64,000 nt of DNA from Sporosarcina cyprini (GCF_022048975.1 NZ_JAKMHX010000030.1:310001-374000), one strand, 5' to 3'; numbered from the stretch's first letter, positions 44,723 to 54,337 are shown. Numbers and translations: made by a program. The notes: generated by a model not told the origin, from the letters alone.

Positions 44723-44743
44723 GAATAGTAACCGTTACGATTT
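44723..44743 (-). promoter_or_regulatory. Zur operator upstream of znuC
   Basis: Minus strand starts AAATCGTAACGGTTAC and continues TATTC; it matches the B. subtilis Zur box (AAATCGTAATNATTACGATTT) at 16 of 20 defined positions and keeps the dyad. It lies 66 bases upstream of the znuC ATG. Confidence 0.75.
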
Positions 44744-44807
44744 GTTGCCTATGTAGTATAGCGGAATTTCGGTCTTCTGACAACATATTGAGAAGGAATG
44801 GTGTAAT

Positions 44808-45053
44808 TTGGAGTTACTTCAGTTTATCAATCAATTGAAAACGTGCAGCGTGGAAGAAGCGCAACAATTAGCCAGTACGCACGGCATTGCACTGAATGCA
44901 GAGGAAATCCAAGCGTTGCGGCCCTTGTTGGATGAAATTTCGTTTCACTGGCTGTTTTCCGGCGTACCGGAAAGCTTCATCACGAAAGTAAAGCAAGCCG
45001 TCGGAGAGAAAAAAGGAGAAGAATTATTTAGAAGTTATTTGGATTTGATGTAA
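44808..45053 (+). CDS. yqfT: DUF2624 family protein (YqfT)
   Basis: 81-residue helical, cytoplasmic protein: MELLQFINQLKTCSVEEAQQLA and LFRSYLDLM. TTG start at 44808 with AAGGAATGG upstream. Conserved between zur and nfo in Bacillales. Function unknown. Confidence 0.8.
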   Translation: MELLQFINQLKTCSVEEAQQLASTHGIALNAEEIQALRPLLDEISFHWLFSGVPESFITKVKQAVGEKKGEELFRSYLDLM

Positions 45054-45060
45054 CCGGCTT

Positions 45061-45107
45061 AGAGGAGTAGAGCAGAATCTTTTTTCGGATTCTCCTCTAC
45101 TTCTTTC
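45061..45107 (+). terminator. Terminator after yqfT
   Basis: GTAGAGCAGAATC pairs with GATTCTCCTCTAC around a T-rich loop, followed by TTCTTTC; stem has one bulge. Confidence 0.55.
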
Positions 45108-45150
45108 TAATGAATAATAACCGGTCATTTAGTTATGTTCGAGAGTTGCT

Positions 45151-46044
45151 TCAAACTGTTTGCAATTCACTTTGGAATGTTTTTGTACGGAGCATTTCAA
45201 TCTCTTTTTCATATGGAGCCTTTTTGTTTTTGGCATCTGTCCCAATGAATGGAGTTTCCAATATCTTTGGAACCGATTGAAACTCCGGATGATGGACGAT
45301 ATAGCATAATGGCTCAAACCCGATATGGCCGAAGCCAATGTTCTCGTGGCGATCCTTCATAGCGCCGCACTCGTTTTTACTATCATTGACATGGATAACC
45401 GAGATCCGGTCCTTACCAATGATCCTGTCGAATTCATCCAGAACTCCATCGAAATCATGGACGATATCGTATCCCGCGTCGTGCACATGGCATGTGTCGA
45501 AGCAGACAGACAGACGCTCATTGTTTGAGACGCCGTCGATAATCCGGGCGAGCTCCTCAAAATTCCTGCCGCACTCGCTTCCTTTTCCAGCCATCGTTTC
45601 CAAGGCGATTCGCACCGTTGAATCATCGGACAATACTTCATTCAATCCCTCAATGATCTTGGCAATTCCAGCATCTGCTCCCGCCCCTACATGGGCACCT
45701 GGATGAAGTACAATCTGATCGACTCCAAGAGCCGCTGTCCGCTCAATTTCCATCTGAAGGAAATCGACTCCCAGACGAAAAGTTTCCGGCTTGGTCGTAT
45801 TTCCAATATTGATAATATACGGCGCGTGGACGACGATATTCGACATTCCGTTTTCTTGCATATGGAGCTGACCCGCCTCAATATTTAATTCCTCAATCGG
45901 TTTTCTTCTCGTATTTTGCGGAGCACCTGTATATATCATAAACGTGCTCGCTCCATAACTTGCAGCTTCCTTGCTTGAACCGAGCAGCATCTCTTTGCCG
46001 CTCATCGATACGTGGGATCCTAACAGGATTGGTTGCTGTGTCAT
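45151..46044 (-). CDS. nfo: Deoxyribonuclease IV (AP endonuclease)
   Basis: Cuts DNA at abasic sites in base-excision repair. The 297-residue TIM-barrel protein has the three family signatures [23 protein letters not shown] and [24 protein letters not shown] metal-binding segments (here split: [22 protein letters not shown]). Its ATG overlaps the cshB stop by four bases. Confidence 0.95.
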   Translation of the reverse strand: MTQQPILLGSHVSMSGKEMLLGSSKEAASYGASTFMIYTGAPQNTRRKPIEELNIEAGQLHMQENGMSNIVVHAPYIINIGNTTKPETFRLGVDFLQMEIERTAALGVDQIVLHPGAHVGAGADAGIAKIIEGLNEVLSDDSTVRIALETMAGKGSECGRNFEELARIIDGVSNNERLSVCFDTCHVHDAGYDIVHDFDGVLDEFDRIIGKDRISVIHVNDSKNECGAMKDRHENIGFGHIGFEPLCYIVHHPEFQSVPKILETPFIGTDAKNKKAPYEKEIEMLRTKTFQSELQTV

Positions 46045-47336
46045 TTTTTACGTTTCAATCTCCTTTCCCTCTTTTTGAAGCTCTCCATCTCTCTAGCCAT
46101 TTTCTTTTTATAGCCGGGCTTCACTTTATCCGGCTTTCTGACATAGGAAGCAGCTTTCCGATCAAGGTCGTCCGTTTCTTTGACACGTCGTTTTCTTGCA
46201 TGGCGCTCCTTCACTTCTTGCCATTCGCCGTTCTTTATATCTTCATGGACAAATGGAATGCCCAATTTTTCAATTTGCACAATTTTATCATCTTCAGAAG
46301 GCTCGTATAACGTAATGGCGATCCCTTCCAATCCAGCACGCGCCGTCCGGCCTACCCGGTGAATGAAAAACTCCAGATCCTCCGGCAATTCATAGTTAAT
46401 GACATGGCTGACGCCTGGAATATCAATTCCTCTGGCCGCCAAATCGGTCGCTACTATATACTGGAATTCCAAATCGCGCACTTGCTTCATCATGCGCGTT
46501 CTTTCACGCGGCGTAAGATCTCCATGGATACGGCCAGCTTTGATGCCATGTCCTGAGAGGTAATCAGCTATCTCATCTGCATGCTGCTTTGTATTCGTAA
46601 AAACAATAGCTAAATACGGATTGATCCCGTTCAAAACTTGCAGCAGCTTTTTCTTCCGGTCCATCGAACGAACCGGAACGAGCGAATAATGCATGCCTTC
46701 GGTTAATGGTTTCCGTTTGCCGATTTGAATATGGACAGGTGAATCCATATATTTCGCAAGGAATGGCTTTAGCTTTTCAGGAATTGTAGCTGAAAATACG
46801 TACATTTCCAGATTCGCTGGCATCCGTGCAGCAAACTGATCGATATCTTCAATGAAGCCCATGTCAAATGCCAAATCGGCTTCATCGATTACGAGAATGG
46901 AAGCCGTGTGGACTCCTAGTGCTCCGTTTTCAGCCATATCCCGAATCCGTCCTGGCGTTCCAACGATAACATGTGGAGCTGACTTCAATTTCCCAATTGT
47001 TCTTTGCTTGTCAGTTCCACCGATCAACAAGGCACTCCGTATTTCCGTTCCTTCTGTCAGTTTGTTCAACTCTGTGAACAACTGCGTCGCCAGCTCACGT
47101 GTAGGTGCCGTAATGACAGCTTGGAGCTGATCAGTATCTATCTCCATTCTCTCGACAATCGGAATGAGGAAGCTATGCGATTTTCCTGTTCCGGTATGTG
47201 CTTGGCCAATTGCCTTCGACCCTTTGAGAATGAGTGGTATCATCTCTTTTTGTATTGGTGTCGGTTCGGTAAAACCGAGACGGGAAATGGCATCCCGTAA
47301 AAATGGTTTAAATTGATAATCTGTATATTTAGACAT
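46041..47336 (-). CDS. cshB: DEAD-box RNA helicase CshB
   Basis: 431 residues: Q motif near [13 protein letters not shown], Walker A AHTGTGKS (motif I), PTRELA, GTPGR, DEAD box as [16 protein letters not shown], and C-terminal motifs RGIDIPGV and HRVGRTAR, then a basic tail ([21 protein letters not shown]). The pairing with nfo and yqfQ is that of B. subtilis yqfR/cshB, linked to cold adaptation and ribosome assembly. Confidence 0.93.
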   Translation of the reverse strand: MSKYTDYQFKPFLRDAISRLGFTEPTPIQKEMIPLILKGSKAIGQAHTGTGKSHSFLIPIVERMEIDTDQLQAVITAPTRELATQLFTELNKLTEGTEIRSALLIGGTDKQRTIGKLKSAPHVIVGTPGRIRDMAENGALGVHTASILVIDEADLAFDMGFIEDIDQFAARMPANLEMYVFSATIPEKLKPFLAKYMDSPVHIQIGKRKPLTEGMHYSLVPVRSMDRKKKLLQVLNGINPYLAIVFTNTKQHADEIADYLSGHGIKAGRIHGDLTPRERTRMMKQVRDLEFQYIVATDLAARGIDIPGVSHVINYELPEDLEFFIHRVGRTARAGLEGIAITLYEPSEDDKIVQIEKLGIPFVHEDIKNGEWQEVKERHARKRRVKETDDLDRKAASYVRKPDKVKPGYKKKMAREMESFKKRERRLKRKK

Positions 47337-47447
47337 TGTATGCCTCCTAACATACTCTTATTGTAGCATGATTCCGTTCCGCCGTAAGTGAATTTCGCAT
47401 ACTATATAGCGTGAAGGTCAAAACCAATGAAAAGAAAGGGGTTCATA

Positions 47448-47897
47448 ATGAGATATCAATCCTTCTATCCATTCATGCGGCAACAGCAGTCATCCCCAAT
47501 TGCCATGAGACCATCCGGGTTTGGCCCACAATTCCAGCCCGGAAACCAGCCAATGCCTCGACAGCCTTTCCCAGGCCCAGGCATGGGGAATCAATTTGGC
47601 GCTGCAGGTCAAGGAGCACCTGGTCAAAACTCATCAAAAATGGAGATGTACATGCAGACTGCAAATCGTTTCATGAATACGGCTCAACAATACGCTCCGC
47701 TGATCCAGCAATTTGCTCCCATGATTCAGAATTTGCCGGCGATGTGGAAATTATATAAAGGGTTCCAATCAATTCCATCAGCCGGCACTGCCGCGCAAGG
47801 CGCAGCAAACGCAGCAGCTGCAGCGGCACCAAGGGCAGCGGCCCGAGCTGCTGCCGGGGTTTCCACACCTCGTATTTTCCAGCCTCCAACGATATAA
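47448..47897 (+). CDS. yqfQ: YqfQ/VrrA-like low-complexity protein
   Basis: 149 residues, no membrane helix or enzyme motif. N-terminus rich in Gln/Pro/Gly/Met (QFQPGNQPMPRQPFPGPGMG), a helical middle (ANRFMNTAQQYAPLIQQFAPMI), and a C-terminal alanine/arginine-rich run (about 120-140). AAAGGGG ribosome site before ATG 47448. In relatives this locus (VrrA-type) varies in repeat number. Function unknown. Confidence 0.8.
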   Translation: MRYQSFYPFMRQQQSSPIAMRPSGFGPQFQPGNQPMPRQPFPGPGMGNQFGAAGQGAPGQNSSKMEMYMQTANRFMNTAQQYAPLIQQFAPMIQNLPAMWKLYKGFQSIPSAGTAAQGAANAAAAAAPRAAARAAAGVSTPRIFQPPTI

Positions 47898-47899
47898 GT

Positions 47900-47928
47900 T
47901 TGAAACTCCGTTCAACTCCAACTATAAT
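47900..47928 (+). promoter_or_regulatory. Sigma-A promoter of ispH
   Basis: TTGAAA (47900-47905), 17-base spacer, perfect TATAAT (47923-47928), 32 bases before the ispH ATG and just after the yqfQ stop. Confidence 0.82.
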
Positions 47929-47960
47929 GGACATAGAGCCCATTAGAGGAGTGAGTTTCA

Positions 47961-48938
47961 ATGAAAGTATTAAAGATTTCCCCGAGGGGCTATTGCTACG
48001 GGGTTGTCGATGCAATGGTAATTGCAAGAAATGCAGCGCTCGACAAAACATTACCAAGGCCCATTTATATCTTGGGCATGATTGTTCATAATAAACACGT
48101 TACTGATGCCTTCGAAGAGGATGGAATTATCACACTCGACGGCAAAGACCGCCTTGATATCCTGAACAAAGTGGAAACGGGCACCGTTATTTTCACTGCA
48201 CACGGTGTCTCTCCCGAAGTTCGTGAACTGGCGCGCAGGAAAGGTCTTGTCTCGATTGATGCCACTTGTCCGGATGTCTCTGTCACTCATCATTTGATAG
48301 AAGAAAAAGTAGCAGAAGGATACGAGATCATTTATATCGGGAAAAAATATCATCCTGAACCAGAAGGTGCAATCGGAATTGCTCCGCATGCCGTTCATTT
48401 AATTGAAACGGTAGAAGATGTTGAGAAGATGACGATTGACAACAAGAAGCTGCTCGTGACAAATCAAACGACTATGAGTCAGTGGGACGTTGCCCATATT
48501 ATGGAGGCTTTGAAGGAAAAGTATCCGCACATTGAAGTTCATAAAGAAATTTGCCTTGCGACTCAAGTAAGGCAAGAAGCTGTCGCTGAGCAAGCAGGAG
48601 AAGCAGATCTTCTAATTGTTGTGGGTGATCCAAAAAGCAATAACTCAAACCGCTTGACACAAGTGTCTGTAGAAATCGCCAACACACCGGCTTATCGTGT
48701 TTCTGATGTATCCGAAATCAATATTGATTGGTTACAGGGTGTCGAAACGGTGGCCGTTACTGCCGGGGCTTCCACCCCGACCATTGTAGTCCGCGAAGTG
48801 ATCGCGTTTCTAGAGCAGTTCAATCCAGAAGATCCTTCGACACACAATCCGGAACGCAAATTCCAACTGGAAAAGATACTTCCGAAAATCAAAAATCCGT
48901 CTCCTGTGAATCGAATCGAGCCTTACGCAAAACTGTAA
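47961..48938 (+). CDS. ispH: 4-hydroxy-3-methylbut-2-enyl diphosphate reductase
   Basis: Last enzyme of the MEP pathway; Fe-S protein yielding IPP and DMAPP. The 325-residue protein has the three cluster cysteines in [18 protein letters not shown] and [12 protein letters not shown], plus [11 protein letters not shown] and TAGASTP. GAGGAGTG ribosome site. Own promoter upstream and terminator downstream. Confidence 0.97.
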   Translation: MKVLKISPRGYCYGVVDAMVIARNAALDKTLPRPIYILGMIVHNKHVTDAFEEDGIITLDGKDRLDILNKVETGTVIFTAHGVSPEVRELARRKGLVSIDATCPDVSVTHHLIEEKVAEGYEIIYIGKKYHPEPEGAIGIAPHAVHLIETVEDVEKMTIDNKKLLVTNQTTMSQWDVAHIMEALKEKYPHIEVHKEICLATQVRQEAVAEQAGEADLLIVVGDPKSNNSNRLTQVSVEIANTPAYRVSDVSEINIDWLQGVETVAVTAGASTPTIVVREVIAFLEQFNPEDPSTHNPERKFQLEKILPKIKNPSPVNRIEPYAKL

Positions 48939-48960
48939 TGCCGAACATTTGGAGAAGTTG

Positions 48961-48998
48961 AAAGCTGCCTTTCCTCATAAGAGGAGGCAGCTTTTTTT
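48961..48998 (+). terminator. Terminator after ispH
   Basis: AAAGCTGCCTTTCCTC pairs with GAGGAGGCAGCTTT and ends in seven T residues. Confidence 0.85.
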
Positions 48999-49016
48999 GC
49001 ATTTCCATACTAACTT

Positions 49017-50135
49017 TTAAACGAATCGAAAAGGTTCCGTATCGATATCGGAAGGGATGAACGAGACATCAAAATTTTTCTCCGCACATACTTTTTGCAT
49101 ATAGTCTGCTACCCCGGTAATCATGACTTTTTCTACGTGATGACCTGGATCGACGATTGCCAAATCTATATTCTCTGCATCTTGGGCAGTATGGAAATCC
49201 ATATCACCTGTTACGAAAACATCTGCGCCTCTCCGCTTCGCAGAATGGATATATTTTGGTCCGCTGCCGCCAAGAATGGCGACTTTCCGAATCGGCTTGT
49301 CCATATCCCCGACAATACGGACGGACGGGACATCGAGCGTCCGCTTCACATGGTCAGCGAATTGAGCGAGTGACATACTTTCCTGCAGTTCGCCCACTCT
49401 TCCTAATCCCAATTCATTTGTCCGTTGATCGAGCACAAAAAAGTCATATGCCGGTTCTTCATAAGGATGGACGGCCAGCATTGCCTTCAACACTTTTGTA
49501 CGCAGAGTTCCGGGCATCACAACTTCTATCCGTTCTTCTGCCACTTCCTCCAGTTTTCCGATTTCCCCGATAAACGGATTCGCTCCTTCGGCAGGAATAA
49601 ATCGTCCAGTTCCTGTCGTCGTGAAACTACATCCAGCATAATCGCCAATCGCCCCTGCGCCAGCCTTTGCGAATGCATCCCGGAGAAGATCCGCATGATC
49701 AACCGGACAAAACACAGCAAGCTTGTACAAAGGGTCGTGAATCGTTGGCTCCATAACAATCGTGTTTAACAATTCTAAGCGCTCCGCCAGCAAATCATTT
49801 ACTCCGCCAGGCGCGACGTCCAAATTAGTGTGCGCCGCATACACAGCAATGTCGTTCTTTATGCATTTTTCTATCAACCGTCCCTGCGGCGTATCCGTCC
49901 ACAAAAACTTCATCGGTTTGAAAATAGGTGGATGGTGGGCGATGATTAAATTAGCCCCCTTCTCAATTGCCTCTGACACGACTGCTTCATTTACATCCAG
50001 CGTCACTAAGACTTTTTCGACTGGCCTGTTCAACTGCCCGATATGCAAACCGACTGGATCCCAATCTTCCGCATACCGTTTTGGTGCCCATTGTTCAAAA
50101 AGGGTGATGATCTCATGACCGTTCGCTTTCTTCAA
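49017..50135 (-). CDS. yqfO: Nif3-like dinuclear metal-centre protein (YqfO)
   Basis: 372-residue NIF3 family protein with the inserted PII/CutA-like middle domain (about 128-230, YKLAVFCPVDHADLLRDAFAKAG) found in Bacillus members. Metal ligands lie in LIIAHHPPIF near 60-69, AAHTNLDVAPGG near 100-110, and DPGHHVEKV near the C-terminus. Overlaps trmK by four bases. Biochemical role not settled; GTP cyclohydrolase-like annotations in databases derive from old homology. Confidence 0.92.
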   Translation of the reverse strand: MKKANGHEIITLFEQWAPKRYAEDWDPVGLHIGQLNRPVEKVLVTLDVNEAVVSEAIEKGANLIIAHHPPIFKPMKFLWTDTPQGRLIEKCIKNDIAVYAAHTNLDVAPGGVNDLLAERLELLNTIVMEPTIHDPLYKLAVFCPVDHADLLRDAFAKAGAGAIGDYAGCSFTTTGTGRFIPAEGANPFIGEIGKLEEVAEERIEVVMPGTLRTKVLKAMLAVHPYEEPAYDFFVLDQRTNELGLGRVGELQESMSLAQFADHVKRTLDVPSVRIVGDMDKPIRKVAILGGSGPKYIHSAKRRGADVFVTGDMDFHTAQDAENIDLAIVDPGHHVEKVMITGVADYMQKVCAEKNFDVSFIPSDIDTEPFRFV

Positions 50136-50830
50136 TTCGACAACACCTTCCCTACCATTTCAATTTTCGCTTGTAATTGGGCCTTCTTATTTAAAGCTTC
50201 TTCCGAATGTCCTGCATTTTCGATTGCATGAAGAACCCGCTTCCACTCCTCCAGCTCCCTCGTCCACTTTTCAATAAACACCGGCGATTTTTCAGCCAGT
50301 AAAAATGGACCGACAAGCAGTTCCAGCTCAGAAAACGTCCCCTTTCCTCGTTCCAGCACAAGGATTTCATAGATCTTGTCGTCTTCTTTTAAAATGCGTT
50401 CATCTACGAGGGTCCAACCGTTATCCATACACCAAGAACGGATGGCAATGGCATGGATATTCGGCTGCGCGATAATGCGTTTGACGCCTTCTAGCCTTGC
50501 TTTTCCTTCCTCCAGAATTCCGGCAATCAACGTACCGCCCATTCCGGCTATAGTAATTGTCTCTACGGTGTCTTCAGTTCGCAAAGCAGCCAGGCCATTC
50601 GCAAGCCTAACTGTAATGGCATTCGAAAGCCCTTCCTTCGCTACATTCGCCACTGCTGATTCATACGGCCCTTTGGCCACTTCTCCTGCAACAGCACGCT
50701 CAATGGCACCCGTCTTAACAAGGTGGCACGGTAAATACGCATGATCGCTTCCAATATCAGCTAATACGCTTCCTTTTTCAATAAATGAAGCGACTGTTGC
50801 AAGTCGTTCCGATAATTTTAATGGATTCAA
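50132..50830 (-). CDS. trmK: tRNA (adenine(22)-N(1))-methyltransferase TrmK
   Basis: 232-residue Rossmann methyltransferase making m1A22 in tRNA. SAM motif I VLADIGSDHAYLP, IAGMGGTLIAGIL as motif IV and IAQPNIHAIAIR follow the family. TTG start at 50830 is set by GGTGGAGG four bases upstream; the frame to 50905 would run into the upstream terminator hairpin. Confidence 0.92.
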   Translation of the reverse strand: MNPLKLSERLATVASFIEKGSVLADIGSDHAYLPCHLVKTGAIERAVAGEVAKGPYESAVANVAKEGLSNAITVRLANGLAALRTEDTVETITIAGMGGTLIAGILEEGKARLEGVKRIIAQPNIHAIAIRSWCMDNGWTLVDERILKEDDKIYEILVLERGKGTFSELELLVGPFLLAEKSPVFIEKWTRELEEWKRVLHAIENAGHSEEALNKKAQLQAKIEMVGKVLSN

Positions 50831-50892
50831 AGTACCTCCACCTTTCCTTTTCCATTGTATATGATGTCCTTTTCCGTTGCATCTCCTGCAAT

Positions 50893-50934
50893 TAAAAAGA
50901 GCCACCGGATATGCTGCTGCACATCAGGTGACTC
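50893..50934 (-). terminator. Terminator after cccA
   Basis: Minus strand GAGTCACCTGATGTGC pairs imperfectly with GCATATCCGGTGGCTC, followed by TTTTTAATT. It stands seven bases past the cccA stop. Confidence 0.72.
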
Positions 50935-50940
50935 CTTTTC

Positions 50941-51312
50941 TCATTTAAGTGTTAAGATGTAGTCTGCCAACTGGTCAATTTGCTCATCGGAAATTTGTCC
51001 ACCGAAAGCAGGCATGCCGCCTTGACCGTTCTTAATGATTTCGTGAATCTTTTCCTTTGATTCGGATAGACCATGAAGGCTAGGTCCCGCTCCGCCAGTC
51101 AAGTCTCCACCGTGGCAAGCGATACATTTTTGTTGAGTGAATCCTTCTGGATCAAACTCCTCAGCATTAGAAGCTGTTTCTTCCGTTTTTCCTTCTTCAT
51201 CCGCCCCAGCGATTTCCTTCTTCTGATCGACCCCGTAAAGAGACATGAAGAAAATGAGTCCTAATCCAAGCGCGAATATCAGGATAAATGGTACTACAGG
51301 ATTGTTTTTCAA
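50941..51312 (-). CDS. cccA: Cytochrome c-550, membrane-anchored
   Basis: 123-residue c-type cytochrome of the respiratory chain. One N-terminal membrane anchor (about 6-25), acidic linker (AGADEEGKTEETASNAEEFD), and heme domain with CIACHG and the methionine ligand in GQGGMPAFGG. TTG start at 51312, seven bases after AAGGAGGG; the ATG at 51330 overlaps that site. In B. subtilis cccA is next to sigA; here a 3-kb insertion separates them. Confidence 0.9.
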   Translation of the reverse strand: MKNNPVVPFILIFALGLGLIFFMSLYGVDQKKEIAGADEEGKTEETASNAEEFDPEGFTQQKCIACHGGDLTGGAGPSLHGLSESKEKIHEIIKNGQGGMPAFGGQISDEQIDQLADYILTLK

Positions 51313-51463
51313 TGAATTACCCTCCTTCACCAGGATCTATTCTGTAAATTATACAGTGCACAACTATTATTGTACTGTATCCGGTGAAAAACTGAAAGAG
51401 TTATCCACGCAGAATTCGCTCTTTGTGACAATTTCGACAAACTTTCGACTGTTTTCTGGCCCG

Positions 51464-52609
51464 TCAGGAAATGACACCGATTTGGCGTGCTATGACCATC
51501 CGCTGAATTTCAGAAGTTCCTTCCCCGATTTCCAGAAGCTTGGCGTCCCTCATGTAACGCTCCACCTCATATTCCTTCATATAGCCGTAGCCGCCATGAA
51601 TCTGTATTGCTTCGTCTGCCACTTCCATTGCAATCTCCGAAGCATACAGTTTGCACATGGCCGCTTCCTTTGTGAATGGCCTTCCTTGGTCCTTCAACCA
51701 GGCCGCTTTGTAGACCATATTGCGGGCAAGTTCAATTTTAAGCGCCATATCGGCAAGCTTGAATTGCGTCACCTGGAATTCCGCCAGCGCTTTGCCAAAT
51801 TGCTTCCGCTCTTTCGCATATTTCAAGGCTTTGTCATAGGCAGCTTGCGCAATTCCTACTGCCATCGCACCAATGCCAATCCGGCCTCCATCCAACGTCA
51901 CTAAAAATTGACGGAATCCCTCGCCTCTCTTGCCGAGAAGATTCTCCTTCGGCACCCGAACGTTTTCCAGTACAAGTTCCGTTGTATTTGAGGCATGAAG
52001 CCCCATCTTTTCATAGTTATCAATCACTTTAAATCCTTCTGCGTCGGTCGGGACGATAATAGCGCTAATCTCTTTCTTCCCATTTTCCATTCCGGTCACC
52101 GCCGTCAGCGCCAAATGCTTAGCATGACTTGCGTTTGTAATATACACTTTGGATCCATTAATAACGAAATCGTCCCCATCTTCCACTGCAGCCGTTTGCG
52201 TTCCCCCCGCATCCGATCCTGCATTGGGTTCGGTTAATCCGAATGCGCCGAATGACTCCCCAGTACAGATCGGCGTCAAGTATTTCTCTTTTTGTTCTTC
52301 CGTTCCGAATAAATGAAGCGGAGCCCCTCCAAGTGAAATATGGGCCGAGTATGTAATCCCCGTTGACGCACACGCCCGGCTTAATTCCTCTGTCACGATA
52401 GCAAAACTGATTGTATCCGCTCCCGCACCCCCATAGTCTTCTGGAAACGGCAATCCCATCATTCCCATTTCCCCCAGCTGCTTAAAAATTGCTAATGGAA
52501 ACGCTTTCGTACGATCCCTTTCGATCGCACCAGGTGCGACCACTTCGTCTGCGAATTCCTTCATCGTCCGACGAATCATCAATTGCTCATCAGTCAAATC
52601 AAAATTCAT
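51464..52609 (-). CDS. Acyl-CoA dehydrogenase
   Basis: FAD enzyme of fatty-acid or branched-chain acyl-CoA oxidation. The 381-residue protein begins MNFDLTDEQLMIRRTMKEF, has FAD segments FGLTEPNAGSD and ITNASHA, GSTSEIQ-type catalytic loop GEGTSEIQRMVIARQIG with the active-site glutamate, and the helical C-terminal domain. ATG 52609 is nine bases from AAGGGGG; the ATG at 52618 is too close. A cre operator lies between promoter and ribosome site, so catabolite repression is expected. Chain-length specificity cannot be told. Confidence 0.93.
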   Translation of the reverse strand: MNFDLTDEQLMIRRTMKEFADEVVAPGAIERDRTKAFPLAIFKQLGEMGMMGLPFPEDYGGAGADTISFAIVTEELSRACASTGITYSAHISLGGAPLHLFGTEEQKEKYLTPICTGESFGAFGLTEPNAGSDAGGTQTAAVEDGDDFVINGSKVYITNASHAKHLALTAVTGMENGKKEISAIIVPTDAEGFKVIDNYEKMGLHASNTTELVLENVRVPKENLLGKRGEGFRQFLVTLDGGRIGIGAMAVGIAQAAYDKALKYAKERKQFGKALAEFQVTQFKLADMALKIELARNMVYKAAWLKDQGRPFTKEAAMCKLYASEIAMEVADEAIQIHGGYGYMKEYEVERYMRDAKLLEIGEGTSEIQRMVIARQIGVIS

Positions 52610-52627
52610 CTGTTCCATCCCCCTTGT

Positions 52628-52641
52628 TGTGAACGCTTACA
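52628..52641. promoter_or_regulatory. CcpA cre operator at the acyl-CoA dehydrogenase gene
   Basis: TGTGAACGCTTACA matches the cre consensus (TGWAANCGNTNWCA) at 13 of 14 positions. It lies just downstream of the likely -10 box, a position where CcpA normally represses. Confidence 0.72.
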
Positions 52642-52646
52642 TTCAT

Positions 52647-52676
52647 AGTATAACGAATAGAATAACAACTTCACAA
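52647..52676 (-). promoter_or_regulatory. Likely sigma-A promoter of the acyl-CoA dehydrogenase gene
   Basis: Minus strand TTGTGA (52676-52671), 18-base spacer, TATACT (52652-52647). The cre site begins six bases downstream of the -10. Confidence 0.6.
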
Positions 52677-53779
52677 CTAATCTGGCATTTTTTCATAGCC
52701 GCCAAACGAGAATGGGATCGATATGTTTAGATCGTTGTGGGTTTTTCTAGCGAGAAAGGAATAAAGCGATCGTCATCATATGTCAAATCGGACTGAAGAC
52801 AAAATCGAGAAATCACAGAGTTTGCCAAAAAGCTTTTTTCTTTTACAATGGAAGTCGTAATTGAGAATGTTGATTTCTGCTATGGCTGGACGCTTTCTTA
52901 TCTGAAGTCAAATTCTTTTCTAAAAAAACTTCAATACTTAAGGGGTGAATAAGCTGTTGCTTTCCGTTCCGGCTCTCGCTTTCCGCGGGCATGGCTTGAG
53001 CCTCCTCGTCCGCTTCGCTCCCTGCGGGGTCTCAAGGCTCATGCGATTCCCGCAGGAGTCGAGCGCCTCCACTCCAAGCAACAGGTGCGTAGAAAAAAGC
53101 CAGATGTGTGCACCAAACAGGCCAAACGAATAGATGTTTCGATTTCATTTTCTTAAACATGATCTAGGACTCAACATATTAAACTGATTCTAATGAGAGT
53201 GTGAAGTTAGTCGGTTTCCTTATATGGATACAAAGATCCCAGCGTCCAGCCGACTTGCCTTCACTTTTACTTATTGTAGTATGTTTCCGCAAGCACGGCT
53301 TCAGTCAATCGAGAATTGAAGGGTACGATTTTCCACATTTTTGGGCTTAACAGAAATTAAGGCTCCACTTATGATCCAAACGCTTTGCTTTTTGTGAGCT
53401 AAAGCGAATGCGTAGCGGGCAATGGATGAAGCCAAGCCCCTGGAAAGCGGGGTTGCTCTCCTTGCCGGCTTGATTATTCATTTCCATTCATATTGGAGTG
53501 ACTATGTATAAAGTATAAATCGACAACATAATTCAAAGAGTTTAGTGAAAATCTACACCTTGGAACCAACGTGGGTTAGAAAGACAGAGGACAATATTTG
53601 GTATAAATCGTTAGCAGAAGAGTGAAACAGTGCAGTAACCATGCAGGGACAGGATCTTTTACAAATAGATATCTTGCAAGAGACATTTGAGGTTTTATCA
53701 GCTAACTCTTATGTCAACAAGGCATGCCGGCATCAGGAGAATCAACTGACGTATGAAATAATCGGCTTCCCACATATAA
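52677..53779. other. 1.1-kb non-coding stretch between the acyl-CoA dehydrogenase and the 53.8-kb membrane gene
   Basis: No frame with a ribosome site or recognisable protein. It contains the interspersed repeat at 52956-53082, a hairpin-prone segment near 53385-53475 (GCTTTTTGTGAGCTAAAGC; CCCCTGGAAAGCGGGG), and otherwise A/T-rich sequence. It interrupts the conserved cccA-sigA neighbourhood and looks like remnant or newly acquired DNA. A short frame with internal hits (52945-53133) falls inside the repeat and is not a gene. Confidence 0.55.
52956..53082. repeat. 127-bp interspersed repeat with inverted ends
   Basis: Begins GTTGCTT and ends with its reverse complement AAGCAAC. Inside, GGGCATGGCTTGAG faces CTCAAGGCTCATGC, and CCTGCGGGG faces CCCGCAGG, so either strand can form a long branched hairpin. 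I recognise this as a sequence type scattered through many Bacillaceae/Planococcaceae genomes (G/C-rich, CTTTCCGCGGGC ... CCGCAGGAGTCGAGCG words). It carries no protein. It may be a non-autonomous mobile element or a structured RNA. Confidence 0.72.
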
Positions 53780-54337
53780 CTACATGGAAAAGAACAGGAA
53801 GCCGATAATAAGGAGCAGCCCGACTGAACCGGAAATTGTGAAATAAAGTAGTTTCAACAATCTGCCGGCAAATAGCCAAAGCATGCAATTCAAAACTAGC
53901 AATCCAAGCAACAATAATGTTTCATCCTCAAAAAACAGCAGCCAAACTTTTAAAGACAAGCCGAGCAGCAAAAATGCAGAAAGTATGTATAAGAGCGATG
54001 ACAGCCCTGTATTGGCGCCTGTTTTTGCAATTGAAAGGATTAAAAAAATAGATGCCAGTATCGCTGCTGCGGAGATAGAGACAATAGGAAAATCCCGGAG
54101 AATAAACATTCCACCGAAAGCTAGAACTGCCAAAAAGCACAGCGCCACTAATCTAATCCACTTCGTATTCTTTTCACGCTCCAAGATGCCTTTTGAGCTC
54201 TTTGTGTCTTCCTGTTCCTCGCCTTCTCCGCGCGCGTATAAGGTGATGAGAAAATCACAATAATGTTCGGGCAGCAATTTATTTTGCTTCCAATATTGTA
54301 TTTCTGTTATGATAATACGCTTACGCTGAGCGTTCAT
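53780..54337 (-). CDS. Unrecognised integral membrane protein
   Basis: 185 residues. A cytoplasmic N-terminal part (1-55: RIIITEIQYWKQNKLLPEHYCDFLITLYARGE) has the W-x-x-N-x-L-x-P-x-x-Y pattern seen at the start of some DUF2157-like membrane proteins; it is followed by an acidic/basic linker and about five membrane helices (63-80, 87-105, 112-130, 135-155, 160-182). AAGGGGG ribosome site before ATG 54337. No homologue in the syntenic B. subtilis block. Function unknown. Confidence 0.75.
   Translation of the reverse strand: MNAQRKRIIITEIQYWKQNKLLPEHYCDFLITLYARGEGEEQEDTKSSKGILEREKNTKWIRLVALCFLAVLAFGGMFILRDFPIVSISAAAILASIFLILSIAKTGANTGLSSLLYILSAFLLLGLSLKVWLLFFEDETLLLLGLLVLNCMLWLFAGRLLKLLYFTISGSVGLLLIIGFLFFSM

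Noticed and set aside
52945..53133. 62-codon plus-strand frame
   Set aside because: It is a translation of the interspersed repeat and starts upstream of it without a ribosome site.
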